DNA of 64,000 nt from Bacillota bacterium (GTDB lineage Bacteria; Bacillota_A; Clostridia; Lachnospirales; Lachnospiraceae). The position numbers and the translations under genes were made by a program. The notes under the pieces are model-generated. The model had not been told where the DNA came from. It worked only from the letters and a program-made list of their open reading frames with translations, and did not search any database. This document shows, in pieces, positions 8,952 through 18,147 of this stretch (position 1 is the first letter of the stretch; each line of letters starts with the position of its first letter). The stretch covers positions 1 through 64,000 of the forward strand of contig JAEYMU010000013.1 of the NCBI GenBank assembly GCA_023407175.1, written 5' to 3'.

Positions 8952-9602
8952 TTACTTAACTTTTAGTAATTTATTCAAGTATATTTTGTCAGCTATATTT
9001 TTCCCTTCGAACTCTATTAAGTTGGAAGCATAATTCATAAACCGCATACCATTTTCCTTTTCCTTAGGCAGACCTGCCGTTAATTCAAAGAACCTTCTTG
9101 AGAAGCCGTGTGCACCTATTTCGGACAGCGCTCTTATTCCTGATTTAAAAATAACCAGATTGCCTAATTTTAATATAGGGACCAGGTATTGTTTTGAGGT
9201 TAATCCAAGCCCGGTACATTCCAGAAAGTGATAATATTCATGAGCCAAGATTAAATCAATGGCTTCCTTTTCGGTAAATTTATTTTCCTTCGCCCATAGC
9301 CTAACAGATTTTTCATAAATAATAATCTTATTCCGCCCTGAATAGTACTCGCTAAAATACCGAACATTGCCCGCAATATTGTCTTTTGAACTCCACTCCA
9401 GTTCTAACGCAGACAAAGAAATAATATCCTTGATTGATTTGGTACCGTGTTTTTTCAGAATATTTTCTGCCGCCGCTGTACCCGTATACCATGCTTTCGT
9501 GCAGATCTTCTGTATATCACTTGCTGGAATTTTATCATAAAGAATATCTCGTTTCAGCTCTTCAAGGGATTCATGCTGATCAGGAAAAGGAAATGCTTTC
9601 AT
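8952..9602 (-). CDS. HExxH protein, possible ImmA/IrrE-like metallopeptidase
   Basis: 216-residue predicted cytoplasmic protein. The start is ATG 9602 because AAAGGAGG lies 7 bp upstream. Residues 121-125 form HEYYH within DLILAHEYYHFLE, a zincin signature. About 35 residues later SEIGAHGFSRRFFEL (E161, H165) resembles the E-x2-A-x2-F third-ligand helix of ImmA/IrrE-type (DUF955) peptidases. It sits between the HyuA-like gene (13-bp gap) and the FAD oxidoreductase (16-bp gap), so it is part of the operon rather than a stray regulator. I do not recognise the full-length family. Peptidase activity is inference from the motif. Confidence 0.75.
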   Translation of the reverse strand: MKAFPFPDQHESLEELKRDILYDKIPASDIQKICTKAWYTGTAAAENILKKHGTKSIKDIISLSALELEWSSKDNIAGNVRYFSEYYSGRNKIIIYEKSVRLWAKENKFTEKEAIDLILAHEYYHFLECTGLGLTSKQYLVPILKLGNLVIFKSGIRALSEIGAHGFSRRFFELTAGLPKEKENGMRFMNYASNLIEFEGKNIADKIYLNKLLKVK

Positions 9603-9615
9603 AACGAAACCTCCT

Positions 9616-11775
9616 TTAACCTCTTTCATTTTCGGTTGTACGTGTACATACAACAATTAATTTGTCCTCTTCATGAACTCCTGCCAGCTCCACTTCACAA
9701 AGAGCCATAATTTGATCTTTATCTTGCATTCCTGAAAGATCCACAATACGTCCGTTATATGCGATAAAGATATTAGGAATCTCCGCGCCTCCGTCACCAA
9801 ACACAATATTTTCATTCAAAAGTTTATTGACTGCATTTCGCCAGCTATTCGATTTGCACTGGGCGATAGACGCATTTTTCTTTTGCAATCGGATAACACC
9901 GTCGTGATCAATCAAACGGACCGTATTATACTTTTTCTTAAACAGGAAAAATACTCTCTTCGAAAGTTCACAGCTGAATGCGCAAAGATTCCCGCCATCC
10001 GCTTCTATTTTTACTCGGCTCGGTTCAACTTTAAGGTTATCTGCTACAATATTCCTTAACTCATCCTTTGTTTTGCCTGTACTGCCCAGATCCTTTGTAC
10101 GAAGTTCAGTGGCCCCAATGGCAATTGCTCTAACCTTTTGAAGCTGGGCATCTACTTCTATGCGAACTTCAATTGTCTCTGGATTTGCACCTGACTGGGT
10201 AGCAAGCCGTATTGCTTCACGCCGGATAGAAATAATATCCCCTTCTGTAGGGTTACTGATTGTTCTTTCAACCATATCTCTTACCATCGCAAGAGCAACT
10301 CCGATTGGTGAAATAACGTGGGCATTTTTTGCTAATCTACTTACGCTGCCGAAGGTTTCTGCAAGGTGAGGAACAACCGTAGAAGCTCCACCGCCTCCCC
10401 CGACAAAATTGATAGCATCTTTATCCAAATCATATTCTTTGATTAAACTTTTAACAACTGCACCATTCTTTATGGCGGATAAATCAAGCACTTTCTTTGC
10501 TGCCTGCTCCACACTTATTCCCATGTTCCCGGCAATGGGCTCCCATGCTTTCACCGCAGCTTCTTTACTGCCTTTTGCATAATCTTCGTCTTTTACATAA
10601 CCACAGATGTTAGCCGCACCGGATTGCGTTAAGGCATATTTTTTTCCATTGGAGCATTCGATGTATGCATATTCCGGATCAGTAGAAATAGGGTGAACCG
10701 ACTTAAGTACAGGATTGATGATATCTTCTGGCTTTGCAAACACCTCATATTGAAGACCTGCAATATGGGCACTTCTGGGGCCTACATCTACAATCTTTCC
10801 TCCGCTTATCTGAATCATACTTCCGCCGCCGATACCTACAGTTCTAACATCAAGGGAATTTAAGTATGTTTTATGGCCGCCAACCTCTGCGTATTTGATC
10901 ATAACGTTACCATCTTTAATACAGGAGATATCAGTGCTTGTTCCTCCAACTTCACAAAATATACCATCCGTAAGCTTTTCATACATTAGAGCTCCTGCAA
11001 CTCCTGCAGCCGGTCCCGAAAGTATTGTTAAAATCGGCCTGCTTCTAACCTCATCCACAGTCATTACACCGCCATCACAACGCATAACCATAAGAGGTGC
11101 ATCTATGTTTGCATTTTTAATACTGGATTCCGTCATGTTGGCTGCCTCAAGCATCTTGGGAAGGATACTTGCATTTACAACTGCCGTTCTTGTTCGAACC
11201 TTAAGGCCATATAATTTGGAAACATCATTTCCCGCTGTGGCAGGAATTTTGTTTTTTGAACAGTATTCTACTACATCATTTTCATTTTTGGGATTATCGA
11301 CACTAAACGCTTCTGTAACCACAATAGATTGAGATCCATTGCTATACAACCGCTTGATTGCATCTTGTACATTGCCTAAAAACTTTGCCGAATCACCTGT
11401 GTTCACAAACTCGTTTATGGTGTGGAGTCTTTTCCCCTGAGCAAGGGGCAAATCACCTATTTTTGTATCACCCTTCGACTTTGCTCCTTCCACACCTGTA
11501 CCAAGCGTCAGAATTCCAACCGTTGCCACATCGCCCTCTAATAAAGCATTTGTTGCCTGCGTAGTTCCATGCGCTATGAAGATTACTTCTTCCGGCTTAA
11601 TATTGTAATCGTCCATAATTTTATTGAGCACCTGAATAATGCCTGCTGCTACGCCCTCAGCCGCATCATGGGTAGTTGGCAGCTTCACAGAACCAACCAA
11701 CTCATATGTTTCATTATTGATTGCGACTGCATCGGTAAATGTGCCCCCGACGTCAATACCAATTCTATATTTCAT
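9616..11775 (-). CDS. Hydantoinase/oxoprolinase family protein (HyuA-type), stand-alone
   Basis: 719-residue ASKHA-fold enzyme. The N-terminal phosphate-binding loop is RIGIDVGGTFTDAVAIN. The HyuA core is seen in FIAHGTTQATNALLEGDVATVGILTLG, LSGPAAGVAGALM and EVGGTSTDISCIKDG. The family performs ATP-dependent opening of cyclic amides such as 5-oxoproline or hydantoins. Most members pair with a HyuB subunit; no HyuB gene is present here, and the neighbouring gene instead encodes an HExxH protein. The upstream permease (24-bp gap) probably imports the substrate. Start ATG 11775 has GAGAGGAG upstream. Exact substrate unknown. Confidence 0.9.
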   Translation of the reverse strand: MKYRIGIDVGGTFTDAVAINNETYELVGSVKLPTTHDAAEGVAAGIIQVLNKIMDDYNIKPEEVIFIAHGTTQATNALLEGDVATVGILTLGTGVEGAKSKGDTKIGDLPLAQGKRLHTINEFVNTGDSAKFLGNVQDAIKRLYSNGSQSIVVTEAFSVDNPKNENDVVEYCSKNKIPATAGNDVSKLYGLKVRTRTAVVNASILPKMLEAANMTESSIKNANIDAPLMVMRCDGGVMTVDEVRSRPILTILSGPAAGVAGALMYEKLTDGIFCEVGGTSTDISCIKDGNVMIKYAEVGGHKTYLNSLDVRTVGIGGGSMIQISGGKIVDVGPRSAHIAGLQYEVFAKPEDIINPVLKSVHPISTDPEYAYIECSNGKKYALTQSGAANICGYVKDEDYAKGSKEAAVKAWEPIAGNMGISVEQAAKKVLDLSAIKNGAVVKSLIKEYDLDKDAINFVGGGGGASTVVPHLAETFGSVSRLAKNAHVISPIGVALAMVRDMVERTISNPTEGDIISIRREAIRLATQSGANPETIEVRIEVDAQLQKVRAIAIGATELRTKDLGSTGKTKDELRNIVADNLKVEPSRVKIEADGGNLCAFSCELSKRVFFLFKKKYNTVRLIDHDGVIRLQKKNASIAQCKSNSWRNAVNKLLNENIVFGDGGAEIPNIFIAYNGRIVDLSGMQDKDQIMALCEVELAGVHEEDKLIVVCTRTTENERG

Positions 11776-11799
11776 CTGATATCTCCTCTCTCCAAAGGC

Positions 11800-13098
11800 C
11801 TAAAAATACATAAAAGTAAGAACGACAACAGTAATTGCAGTTAGTACCCAGTTAGCAATCTGTACTTGATTAGAAGTGGTGACCGGATCATAGCCTACAA
11901 AGTTCGAAGTCCAAACTACTTGTGTTGATGTTGGACATGACTGTGTTGGCCAACGGAAAGCTGCATAGAATACGGCAGATAATGCTGTCACAGGTAAGGC
12001 ACCGACTGCGATCATACTTGCTGCAAGACCCGCACCTAATCCTAAAAGATTGAAGGGTCCTCTATAAAGTCCAAGGGGACATAGCAGACAAACGAAAATA
12101 ATCAGTCCAATAGCAGTAGTAGGTGTAATTGCAATCATAAAGGGCTTAATTACGGCTTGTGTCGCAGGAGCTGTCATTGCATTTAAAATCATACCAATTC
12201 CGAACATCAAAGCCACGGTGGGGGCACCTTCTTTAAAACCTTGATAGCATGACTCAACAACGGAGCTCATATTCGCAGACCATTTACCCTTAAATGTGAA
12301 TACAATAGCCCAGACAATACCGATTACAAAGATTGCTACAACTGGCAACTTGAAAATATAAGCTAATGCCACAACGATAAGAGGTGTAATACCAGCAAAA
12401 AATCCTCGCAGGCCTTTTACTGTTGCACGCTCCTCATCATTACTCTGACTATCCTTTACAGGAGCAGCAAAAGCGAATTTTAAGCCGTTCTTTTTGAAGC
12501 TCCATGCCAAATATAAAACAGTGAATAAGCTTCCTGCTATTGCCAAAACAATTGCCGCACCTTGGATCTCTTCAGCGGAAACACCTGTAATTGAAGTGAT
12601 TGCTGAAATATTAGAGGGGTTCAAGGAATAGCCGGTTGAGAGTGCCGAAAGAAAAGCATTACAAGCAACAATCGGCGGAACCCCCACAGAGAGCAGAATT
12701 GGAAGTACAACTGCTCCTACCATTGCAACCGCACCTGTTCCGTATAGGGTTGTAAATAGCAATACTGTAACCCCGCAAAGCAATACTGATATAACGAAAG
12801 GTTTGTCACCACCGAATTCAGCTGCTTTTTTAATGATTGTATCGGTAACGCCCGAACGATACAATATTTGTGACAGCCAGCAGGCAAAAAGAATAGGAAC
12901 ATAAGTGCCAGAAAGCTTTAAAGCACCTTGAGATATTACAAAATCCAGTATTCCTTCTTCCCCCCTCAATGGAAGACCGGCAGCAATTGCTATTCCAACT
13001 GCCATAATAGGTAATGCTAGAACTGCTGGGATTTTCTTAGTCATCATAAGCCCGGCTAACACCACAAAAATAATAACAATAACAATACCTTGAAACAT
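11800..13098 (-). CDS. Multi-pass permease of the ion-transporter superfamily type
   Basis: 432-residue integral membrane protein with about 11-12 hydrophobic segments from residue 1 to the C terminus, including FQGIVIVIIFVVLAGLMM and the polar re-entrant-like regions TTLYGTGAVAMVGAVVLPI and FYAAFRWPTQSCPTSTQ. The organisation, with two halves split by a hydrophilic loop near residues 205-225, resembles citrate/dicarboxylate or gluconate-type secondary transporters. It is the first gene of the LacI-controlled operon, preceded by AAGGAGGAG, and is the likely importer for the HyuA/FAD pathway. The transported solute is not known. Confidence 0.85.
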   Translation of the reverse strand: MFQGIVIVIIFVVLAGLMMTKKIPAVLALPIMAVGIAIAAGLPLRGEEGILDFVISQGALKLSGTYVPILFACWLSQILYRSGVTDTIIKKAAEFGGDKPFVISVLLCGVTVLLFTTLYGTGAVAMVGAVVLPILLSVGVPPIVACNAFLSALSTGYSLNPSNISAITSITGVSAEEIQGAAIVLAIAGSLFTVLYLAWSFKKNGLKFAFAAPVKDSQSNDEERATVKGLRGFFAGITPLIVVALAYIFKLPVVAIFVIGIVWAIVFTFKGKWSANMSSVVESCYQGFKEGAPTVALMFGIGMILNAMTAPATQAVIKPFMIAITPTTAIGLIIFVCLLCPLGLYRGPFNLLGLGAGLAASMIAVGALPVTALSAVFYAAFRWPTQSCPTSTQVVWTSNFVGYDPVTTSNQVQIANWVLTAITVVVLTFMYF

Positions 13099-13115
13099 AA
13101 AAGTTCTCCTCCTTA

Positions 13116-13129
13116 TTAGAACGTTCTAA
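13116..13129. promoter_or_regulatory. Operator O1, palindrome TTAGAACGTTCTAA
   Basis: Perfect 14-bp palindrome with central CG, typical of LacI-family operators, lying between the -10 box (13157-13162) and the permease start codon at 13098. Confidence 0.85.
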
Positions 13130-13156
13130 ATTAATATATAGTATTAATTTGAATCA

Positions 13157-13185
13157 ATATTAACATTATATTTGAAATATGTCAA
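13157..13185 (-). promoter_or_regulatory. Promoter of the permease-HyuA operon
   Basis: On the minus strand TTGACA (13185-13180), a 17-bp spacer and TAATAT (13162-13157) form a sigma-A-type promoter. O1 lies just downstream and O2 about 90 bp upstream. Confidence 0.8.
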
Positions 13186-13267
13186 TAAAATTATTTGTAT
13201 TAGTATATTAATCATAAAATTATATTACTATTTTGTGCATTATCACAATGATTTAAATTATATTTAT

Positions 13268-13285
13268 ATTTAGAACGTTCTAAAT
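13268..13285. promoter_or_regulatory. Operator O2, palindrome ATTTAGAACGTTCTAAAT
   Basis: Perfect 18-bp palindrome sharing its 14-bp core with O1. Centre-to-centre distance is 154 bp, compatible with repression by looping through a tetrameric LacI-family protein. Confidence 0.85.
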
Positions 13286-13509
13286 TTTGTATAAATAGCA
13301 ATCTTGTCTAACATCGAAAGAAATTATATATTGATATTGGTGGAAATTTCTGCAAAAACATAGAAACCCTTCAGAAAAATCTCGATCAATGACTTATTCA
13401 CCGCAACACAGAACGCCTCACAGGGGGGTCCAGAAACCGCGGAAAACGCACACCGGATACTGTGTTGGAATGTGTTTCAATTGTTAGACATGACTCTTAG
13501 TTGTACATT
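13286..13509. other. Intergenic stretch without gene
   Basis: AT-rich then mixed sequence between O2 and the stop of the LacI gene. No open frame with a ribosome site and no convincing terminator hairpin were found. Confidence 0.5.
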
Positions 13510-14541
13510 TTAATTTATACTTCTAACCGACTCTCTGATTTCCAATTCTGGTTCAATTATCAATCTAACATTTTTAGCATTTGGTTTTTTAATTCGGTTA
13601 AATAGAACTTTACAAGCTTCCAGGCCAAGCTTTCTTTTAAACACACGAACGGTAGTCAGGGGTGGATTGCTATATTCTGCGAGTATATTATCTTCAAATC
13701 CAATTACCGATATATCCTCAGGACAACGTAAACCCTGATTATACAAAAAACGCAACGCTCCTAATGCAATACAGTCATATCCACCTATAATAGCGGTTGG
13801 TCTAACCCCTCTTTCCCACATTTCTTTCATAACATTATATGCACTTTGACCAGAATAATCAGATTGGCCAACCCAGTCCTCTTTTATCCTGACCCCTTTT
13901 TCCTCCATTGCCTTTTGAAAGCCCAGCAGCTTTCTTTCCGAAGACTGCGAATACTCTAAAGTGTTAATAAATACAATATCTTTGTGGCCGTGATCCAATA
14001 GGTATTTTGTGGCTTTGTAAATGCCTAAAGTTGGATCTGTGTCTACATAGTCAAAATCTTCGTGCCTGGATCCAAGCAGGACAGTAGGCAAATTAGAGCC
14101 TTTAATTCTTGCAAACACATTATCATTCACAATTCCGCCCATAATAAGCATACCGTCTACTTTTTCATTTCTCATAATGGAAGGAAGCTCCTCCTCAGTA
14201 TTATTAATGCTATAATGTTCGAGAAGCATACTATAATTTGATAAATTTACTTCCTTTTCTATGCTTGGCAACATTTCTGTCAGATAAGTATCGGCATGTC
14301 CTTTAAAAGAGAACCAATCTGTAGAATCATTGTATGTCATCCAGGTCAAACCTATAACATTTTTACGTTTTGTAACCAGAGATCTTGCATATTGGTTAGG
14401 AATGTAGTTTAATTCCTTCATTTTCTGAAGCACTTTGTATCGGGTTTCCAACTTCACAAGTTCACTTTCGTTGATTACCAATGAGACCGTACTTACAGAT
14501 ACTCCAGCAGCTTTCGCTACATCTTTAATCGTTTTACCCAT
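13510..14541 (-). CDS. LacI-family transcriptional regulator of the HyuA cluster
   Basis: 343-residue regulator. ATG 14541 is chosen because AAGGAG lies 7 bp upstream; ATG 14547 abuts the ribosome site. The LacI DNA-binding head is KTIKDVAKAAGVSVSTVSLVIN with hinge YIPNQYARSLV. A periplasmic-binding-protein-like effector domain spans about 60-343, with VDGMLIMGGIV, DYVDTDPTLGIYKATKYLLDHGHKDIVFI and PTAIIGGYDCIALGALRFL. It lies directly upstream of the permease operon in the same orientation and is the obvious ligand for the two TTAGAACGTTCTAA palindromes. The effector is presumably a cluster substrate. Confidence 0.92.
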   Translation of the reverse strand: MGKTIKDVAKAAGVSVSTVSLVINESELVKLETRYKVLQKMKELNYIPNQYARSLVTKRKNVIGLTWMTYNDSTDWFSFKGHADTYLTEMLPSIEKEVNLSNYSMLLEHYSINNTEEELPSIMRNEKVDGMLIMGGIVNDNVFARIKGSNLPTVLLGSRHEDFDYVDTDPTLGIYKATKYLLDHGHKDIVFINTLEYSQSSERKLLGFQKAMEEKGVRIKEDWVGQSDYSGQSAYNVMKEMWERGVRPTAIIGGYDCIALGALRFLYNQGLRCPEDISVIGFEDNILAEYSNPPLTTVRVFKRKLGLEACKVLFNRIKKPNAKNVRLIIEPELEIRESVRSIN

Positions 14542-14979
14542 ATCCATTCTCCTTCATCTGACAATCTGCTTTTATGTTAAAACCCCTCCATATACTTTAC
14601 AACATATTTTTCGTGGTATAGCTGCTTAGCATATAATAGTAAATTTTTCGTATTTCCTCTCTTTGTTAATATATTTCGATACAGTCATAAAATTAATTTC
14701 TTTTATTATACATCAATTTTACCAATTTGTTCTACCATTGTAAATATCCGTGCAGGGTAAACGTATACGAAATTTACTTAACAGCGGCATTCTCAAGCCT
14801 TGCCCGGCTGTCCTTCTCTCCGAAAATGACATCCAGTGTCCCGCGTAGATTGTTTTCAATGGCCCAGTGCTCTCTTTTTATTCATAGTATATCGTCAGCA
14901 TTGTCATCTTTCATACTATAACATTATAACGAATTTAAATATATGTTTTTCTTGAACGCGCTTTCTACTTCTCTCACAA
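14542..14979. other. Non-coding region with transposase remnant
   Basis: AT-rich DNA between two LacI genes. It contains the promoter area of the upstream LacI gene and a decayed ISAs1 transposase fragment (14774-14874). No intact gene is seen. Confidence 0.5.
14774..14874 (-). pseudogene. C-terminal remnant of an ISAs1-family transposase
   Basis: The minus strand reads EHWAIENNLRGTLDVIFGE followed by KDSRARLENAAVK and a stop. This matches the conserved C-terminal signature of ISAs1/H-repeat transposases (R-x-HW-x-IENxLHW-x-LDV-x-F-x-ED-x-SR). Only about 33 codons remain and no terminal repeats are visible, so it is a decayed fragment. Confidence 0.75.
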
Positions 14980-15999
14980 TCAAAATCCCCTGATACTGGA
15001 GGCCCTTTGGATAATCTCCGCCGGAATAATGGTATGTCCGAAGTCACCCCTCTGGTCATGAATCGCATGGTACAACAGCTCAAATGCACTGGCCCCCAAT
15101 ACACTGGCTTTTATTTCCACTGAAGTAAGCGCGGGTATGGAATGCTCTGCCAGTACCGTATTGTTAAAGCCTGCAATTGCTATGTCTTCCGGTATCCTTA
15201 TTCCATATTCCGTTAGCAATTTTATCGCTCCAAGCGCAATATAATCATCACAGGCAATTACACCGGTAAGATCGACCCCTCTATCCATAAGATTTTTCAT
15301 CATATCATATCCGGAATTGTCAAGGAATTTCCCCCGCACCACCAGGTTGGGCTCTAGCTCTATGCCGCTGTCCTCAAGGGCCTTTTTATATCCCTCGTAC
15401 CGGTCAAGTGTTACGATTATCTCGGAAGAAACCCCCAGAAAGGCTATCTTCCTATGCCCTTGTCCAATAAAATGCTTTGTCAGTTCATAGGTTACTGAAA
15501 AATTATCATTATCCACCCAATTGATTTGTTCACTGTCCGAAGGTCTTCCTATCAATACAAAAGGAAACTTCTGCTTCATCAGCTGCTCTATGGACGGATC
15601 CTGTATTCTTGAGGTTGTAAGTATGAGCCCTTCCGCGATCCCATCACTGGAAAGACTGCTGATAAGCTCTTTTTCCTCTTTTATATCCTCAGCGCTTGAT
15701 ATCAAAATCCTATACCCGAATTTGTGTGCCATTGAGGTAATTCCACGGATTATTTCGGGCATGAAGGGATGACCGAAAGCCTTTTCGGTCACCCCCTGTA
15801 CCACCAGTCCGATAATCTTTGTAGATCTGTTTGCTAAAAAAGATGCTATTACGTTTTGGTGATAATTCATTTCCTTTATTATTTTTTGTACTCTTTCCTT
15901 TGTCTCAATGCTTATGTTTGGGTTGTTCGCAATAACTCTTGAAACTGTTGACGGTGCTACATTTGCAACTCTTGCCACATCATTAATTGTAACTGCCAT
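14980..15999 (-). CDS. LacI-family transcriptional regulator of the NRPS operon
   Basis: 339-residue LacI-type regulator and the last gene of the NRPS operon. ATG 15999 follows GGGGGAGGGG; the frame extending to 16026 has no ribosome site. The head piece is VTINDVARVANVAPSTVSRVI with hinge YHQNVIASFLANRSTKIIGLVVQG. The effector domain includes QINWVDNDNFSVTYELTKHFIGQGHRKIAFLG and LTGVIACDDYIALGAIKLLTEYG. Members sense sugars or related small molecules. The near-palindromic site overlapping the operon start at 27331-27346 has the central CG typical of its targets, so autoregulation of the pathway is likely. The effector could be the product or a sugar precursor. Confidence 0.92.
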   Translation of the reverse strand: MAVTINDVARVANVAPSTVSRVIANNPNISIETKERVQKIIKEMNYHQNVIASFLANRSTKIIGLVVQGVTEKAFGHPFMPEIIRGITSMAHKFGYRILISSAEDIKEEKELISSLSSDGIAEGLILTTSRIQDPSIEQLMKQKFPFVLIGRPSDSEQINWVDNDNFSVTYELTKHFIGQGHRKIAFLGVSSEIIVTLDRYEGYKKALEDSGIELEPNLVVRGKFLDNSGYDMMKNLMDRGVDLTGVIACDDYIALGAIKLLTEYGIRIPEDIAIAGFNNTVLAEHSIPALTSVEIKASVLGASAFELLYHAIHDQRGDFGHTIIPAEIIQRASSIRGF

Positions 16000-16057
16000 A
16001 TTTAACCCCTCCCCCGAGAATGCCAATACCTTCTATTTTTATGTATTCCTGTTACCA

Positions 16058-17452
16058 TTATAAATCACTGATTAAATTTTTTATCCATTTTTTTGAATAT
16101 ACTCTGCGCAATCCTACAACAAACCGGATGATTTCTTCACAGGAAAGAAGCACATATACCCAGTATACCGGAAGATGCAGCACAAATCCTGCAATAATTC
16201 CTGCGGGTACGCCAAACAGCCAGGTTGTGGATGATTCCATCACAAGTATGTACTTGCTGTCCCCGCCGCTGGATAAAACACCGGAGCCTATTATCATGTT
16301 GGAAACCTTCACCCAGAGAAAGAAGGCAAAAGCAAACATTAAGTATTCGGCATACATACCCGTTTCTTCCGAGACATTGTATACGCCAATATAGAATCTG
16401 GAAAGCAATACAATAATAACACCCAGGAACACCGACAGGGAAACACCGAATCTAATAAATTTCCTGGCATATAAATCAACCCTATCCTTTTCATTTGCTC
16501 CGATTGCATTGCCTAACATTACACTGGCAGCACCGGAAAGCCCTGACAGAGCCCCTACCATGATACCCTGTATCGGAGAGGTCATGGCCACTGCCGTATA
16601 TTCCGCCGTCCCAATTCTTCCATAAATGATATTATATACCGTTTCACCCAGAATCCAAAGAATTTCATTTAGAATAAACGGATAAGTAGTATTGAAAAAG
16701 CTGATAAACATTTTCCTGGGTATACTTCGGATCTGGCCCAGTGAAAATGCGGCTGGAAGCTTCCGCCGGTATGTAATAAGGAAAATAATTAAAAACTCGG
16801 CGATGCGCACTATAACGGTAGAGATTGCGGCTCCCCTCAAGCCCATTTCAGGAAATCCAAATTTACCGAAGATAAGCAGGTAATTAAGGATTACATCCGT
16901 TACAACACTGCAGATGCTCACAATCAATGGAAGCTTTACATTTCCCGTTGACCTTAACACCGACGAATACATGATTGTAAGCATGGTAGGAATAAAACTA
17001 AAAGCGGCTATTTGTATAAAAGTCGTCCCTTGTTCAACAACCCCCTGATCCTCAGTGAATATCCCGATACATAATTCAGGAAAGAAAAATGACAGGCATA
17101 CAAAAACCCCTGATATCGCTGTTCCTGTAAGAACTCCTATCCACATAAGCTGACCAATCTTACCCGTTTCCTTCTTACCCCAAAACTGCGCGGTATATAC
17201 CGATACCCCCGCCGCTATGGCATTAAGACCAAACATTAATATGGAAGTTATTCTGTTACTCATTCCCACTGCCGCAATCGATTTCTCTCCCAGCTGCCCA
17301 ACCATGACCTGATCCATCATATTCAGAAAATTCATGATAATACTATGAAGCGCTATGGGAACAGCAATCTTTAGCATTTTGTGCAGAAATTCCTTATTTT
17401 GATCCAGGTATTTTTTTATGTGCGACCCTATATTCCATGTGCTTTTTATCAT
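16058..17452 (-). CDS. MATE-family efflux transporter
   Basis: 464-residue membrane protein with about 12 transmembrane segments in two similar halves. The first half carries the MATE signature IAVPIALHSIIMNFLNMMDQVMVGQLGEKSIAAVGMSNRI. The second half carries TTYPFILNEILWILGETVYNIIYGRIGTAEYTAVAMTSPIQGI. MATE proteins export organic cations or other small molecules using H+ or Na+ gradients. The start follows GGAGGACAATT. It lies 12 bp after the RibD-C-type gene and 58 bp before the LacI gene, within the NRPS operon, so it is the candidate exporter of that operon's product. Confidence 0.93.
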   Translation of the reverse strand: MIKSTWNIGSHIKKYLDQNKEFLHKMLKIAVPIALHSIIMNFLNMMDQVMVGQLGEKSIAAVGMSNRITSILMFGLNAIAAGVSVYTAQFWGKKETGKIGQLMWIGVLTGTAISGVFVCLSFFFPELCIGIFTEDQGVVEQGTTFIQIAAFSFIPTMLTIMYSSVLRSTGNVKLPLIVSICSVVTDVILNYLLIFGKFGFPEMGLRGAAISTVIVRIAEFLIIFLITYRRKLPAAFSLGQIRSIPRKMFISFFNTTYPFILNEILWILGETVYNIIYGRIGTAEYTAVAMTSPIQGIMVGALSGLSGAASVMLGNAIGANEKDRVDLYARKFIRFGVSLSVFLGVIIVLLSRFYIGVYNVSEETGMYAEYLMFAFAFFLWVKVSNMIIGSGVLSSGGDSKYILVMESSTTWLFGVPAGIIAGFVLHLPVYWVYVLLSCEEIIRFVVGLRRVYSKKWIKNLISDL

Positions 17453-17464
17453 AATTGTCCTCCG

Positions 17465-18127
17465 CTAACTTACGCACTTTTCATATCTTAACAGCGTATA
17501 GCCCTGTCTGGGCTTTAATTCCTGAAGCTGATACTTTTTCAGCTCTGCCAGCTCCGTATACCCGTCGCCGTCAACCAGCGTGATATTGGATGCTCCGCCG
17601 ATGATAACAGGCAATTGCATCAGAATTATCTCATCCACAAGACCGGCCCTGATCAGGTTCCAGTTCAATTGTCCTCCGCCTTCAACCATAATGCTGTGTA
17701 TGGAATAATCATCCTCAAGCATATGGAATAATAGGCTGAAATCGACACTTTCTTTCCCGCATACGATACAATCCTTATGATATTTTCTAATCTCCTCTAT
17801 CTTTTCGGAGGACGCGCTCTGCTCAGGGGTTACAATGATGGTCCGATTGCCATCAATAAAAATGTTTGAATCCATTGAAATGTCCATAGAGCCGGTAGGT
17901 ACTATCCTGACAGGGTTTTTTCCCTCTTCATACCTGTTGGTTAAGGATGGATTATCCGTTTCTATCGTTTTCCTTCCCACCATTATCGCATCCATTTTAC
18001 CCCGGAATCTGTGGATGAACCTGATATCCTCCTCTCCAAGCAAGCCAAAAAGCTCCTTACTTGATTTTCCTGCCCCCAGGGTAAGCTTCCCGTCGATTGA
18101 TATCTGGCTGAAAATGACTGTTTTCAT
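17465..18127 (-). CDS. RibD C-terminal-domain reductase (DHFR-like fold)
   Basis: 220-residue cytoplasmic protein of the RibD_C/dihydrofolate-reductase-like family. It opens KTVIFSQISIDGKLTLG and contains MDAIMVGRKTIETDNPSLTNR and the family motif HSIMVEGGGQLNWNLIRAGLVDEIILMQLPVIIGG near residues 140-175. Characterised relatives reduce the ribosylamino-pyrimidine of riboflavin synthesis with NADPH. No riboflavin genes are nearby; instead it is embedded in the NRPS operon with 12-20 bp spacings, so it probably reduces a pathway intermediate. That role is inference. Confidence 0.9.
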   Translation of the reverse strand: MKTVIFSQISIDGKLTLGAGKSSKELFGLLGEEDIRFIHRFRGKMDAIMVGRKTIETDNPSLTNRYEEGKNPVRIVPTGSMDISMDSNIFIDGNRTIIVTPEQSASSEKIEEIRKYHKDCIVCGKESVDFSLLFHMLEDDYSIHSIMVEGGGQLNWNLIRAGLVDEIILMQLPVIIGGASNITLVDGDGYTELAELKKYQLQELKPRQGYTLLRYEKCVS

Positions 18128-18147
18128 GCTTTTCCCACCTTTCGTAT

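Noticed and set aside
17465..18127. Riboflavin biosynthesis gene
   Set aside because: The RibD C-terminal family is broad, no rib genes or FMN riboswitch are nearby, and the gene is embedded in the NRPS operon.
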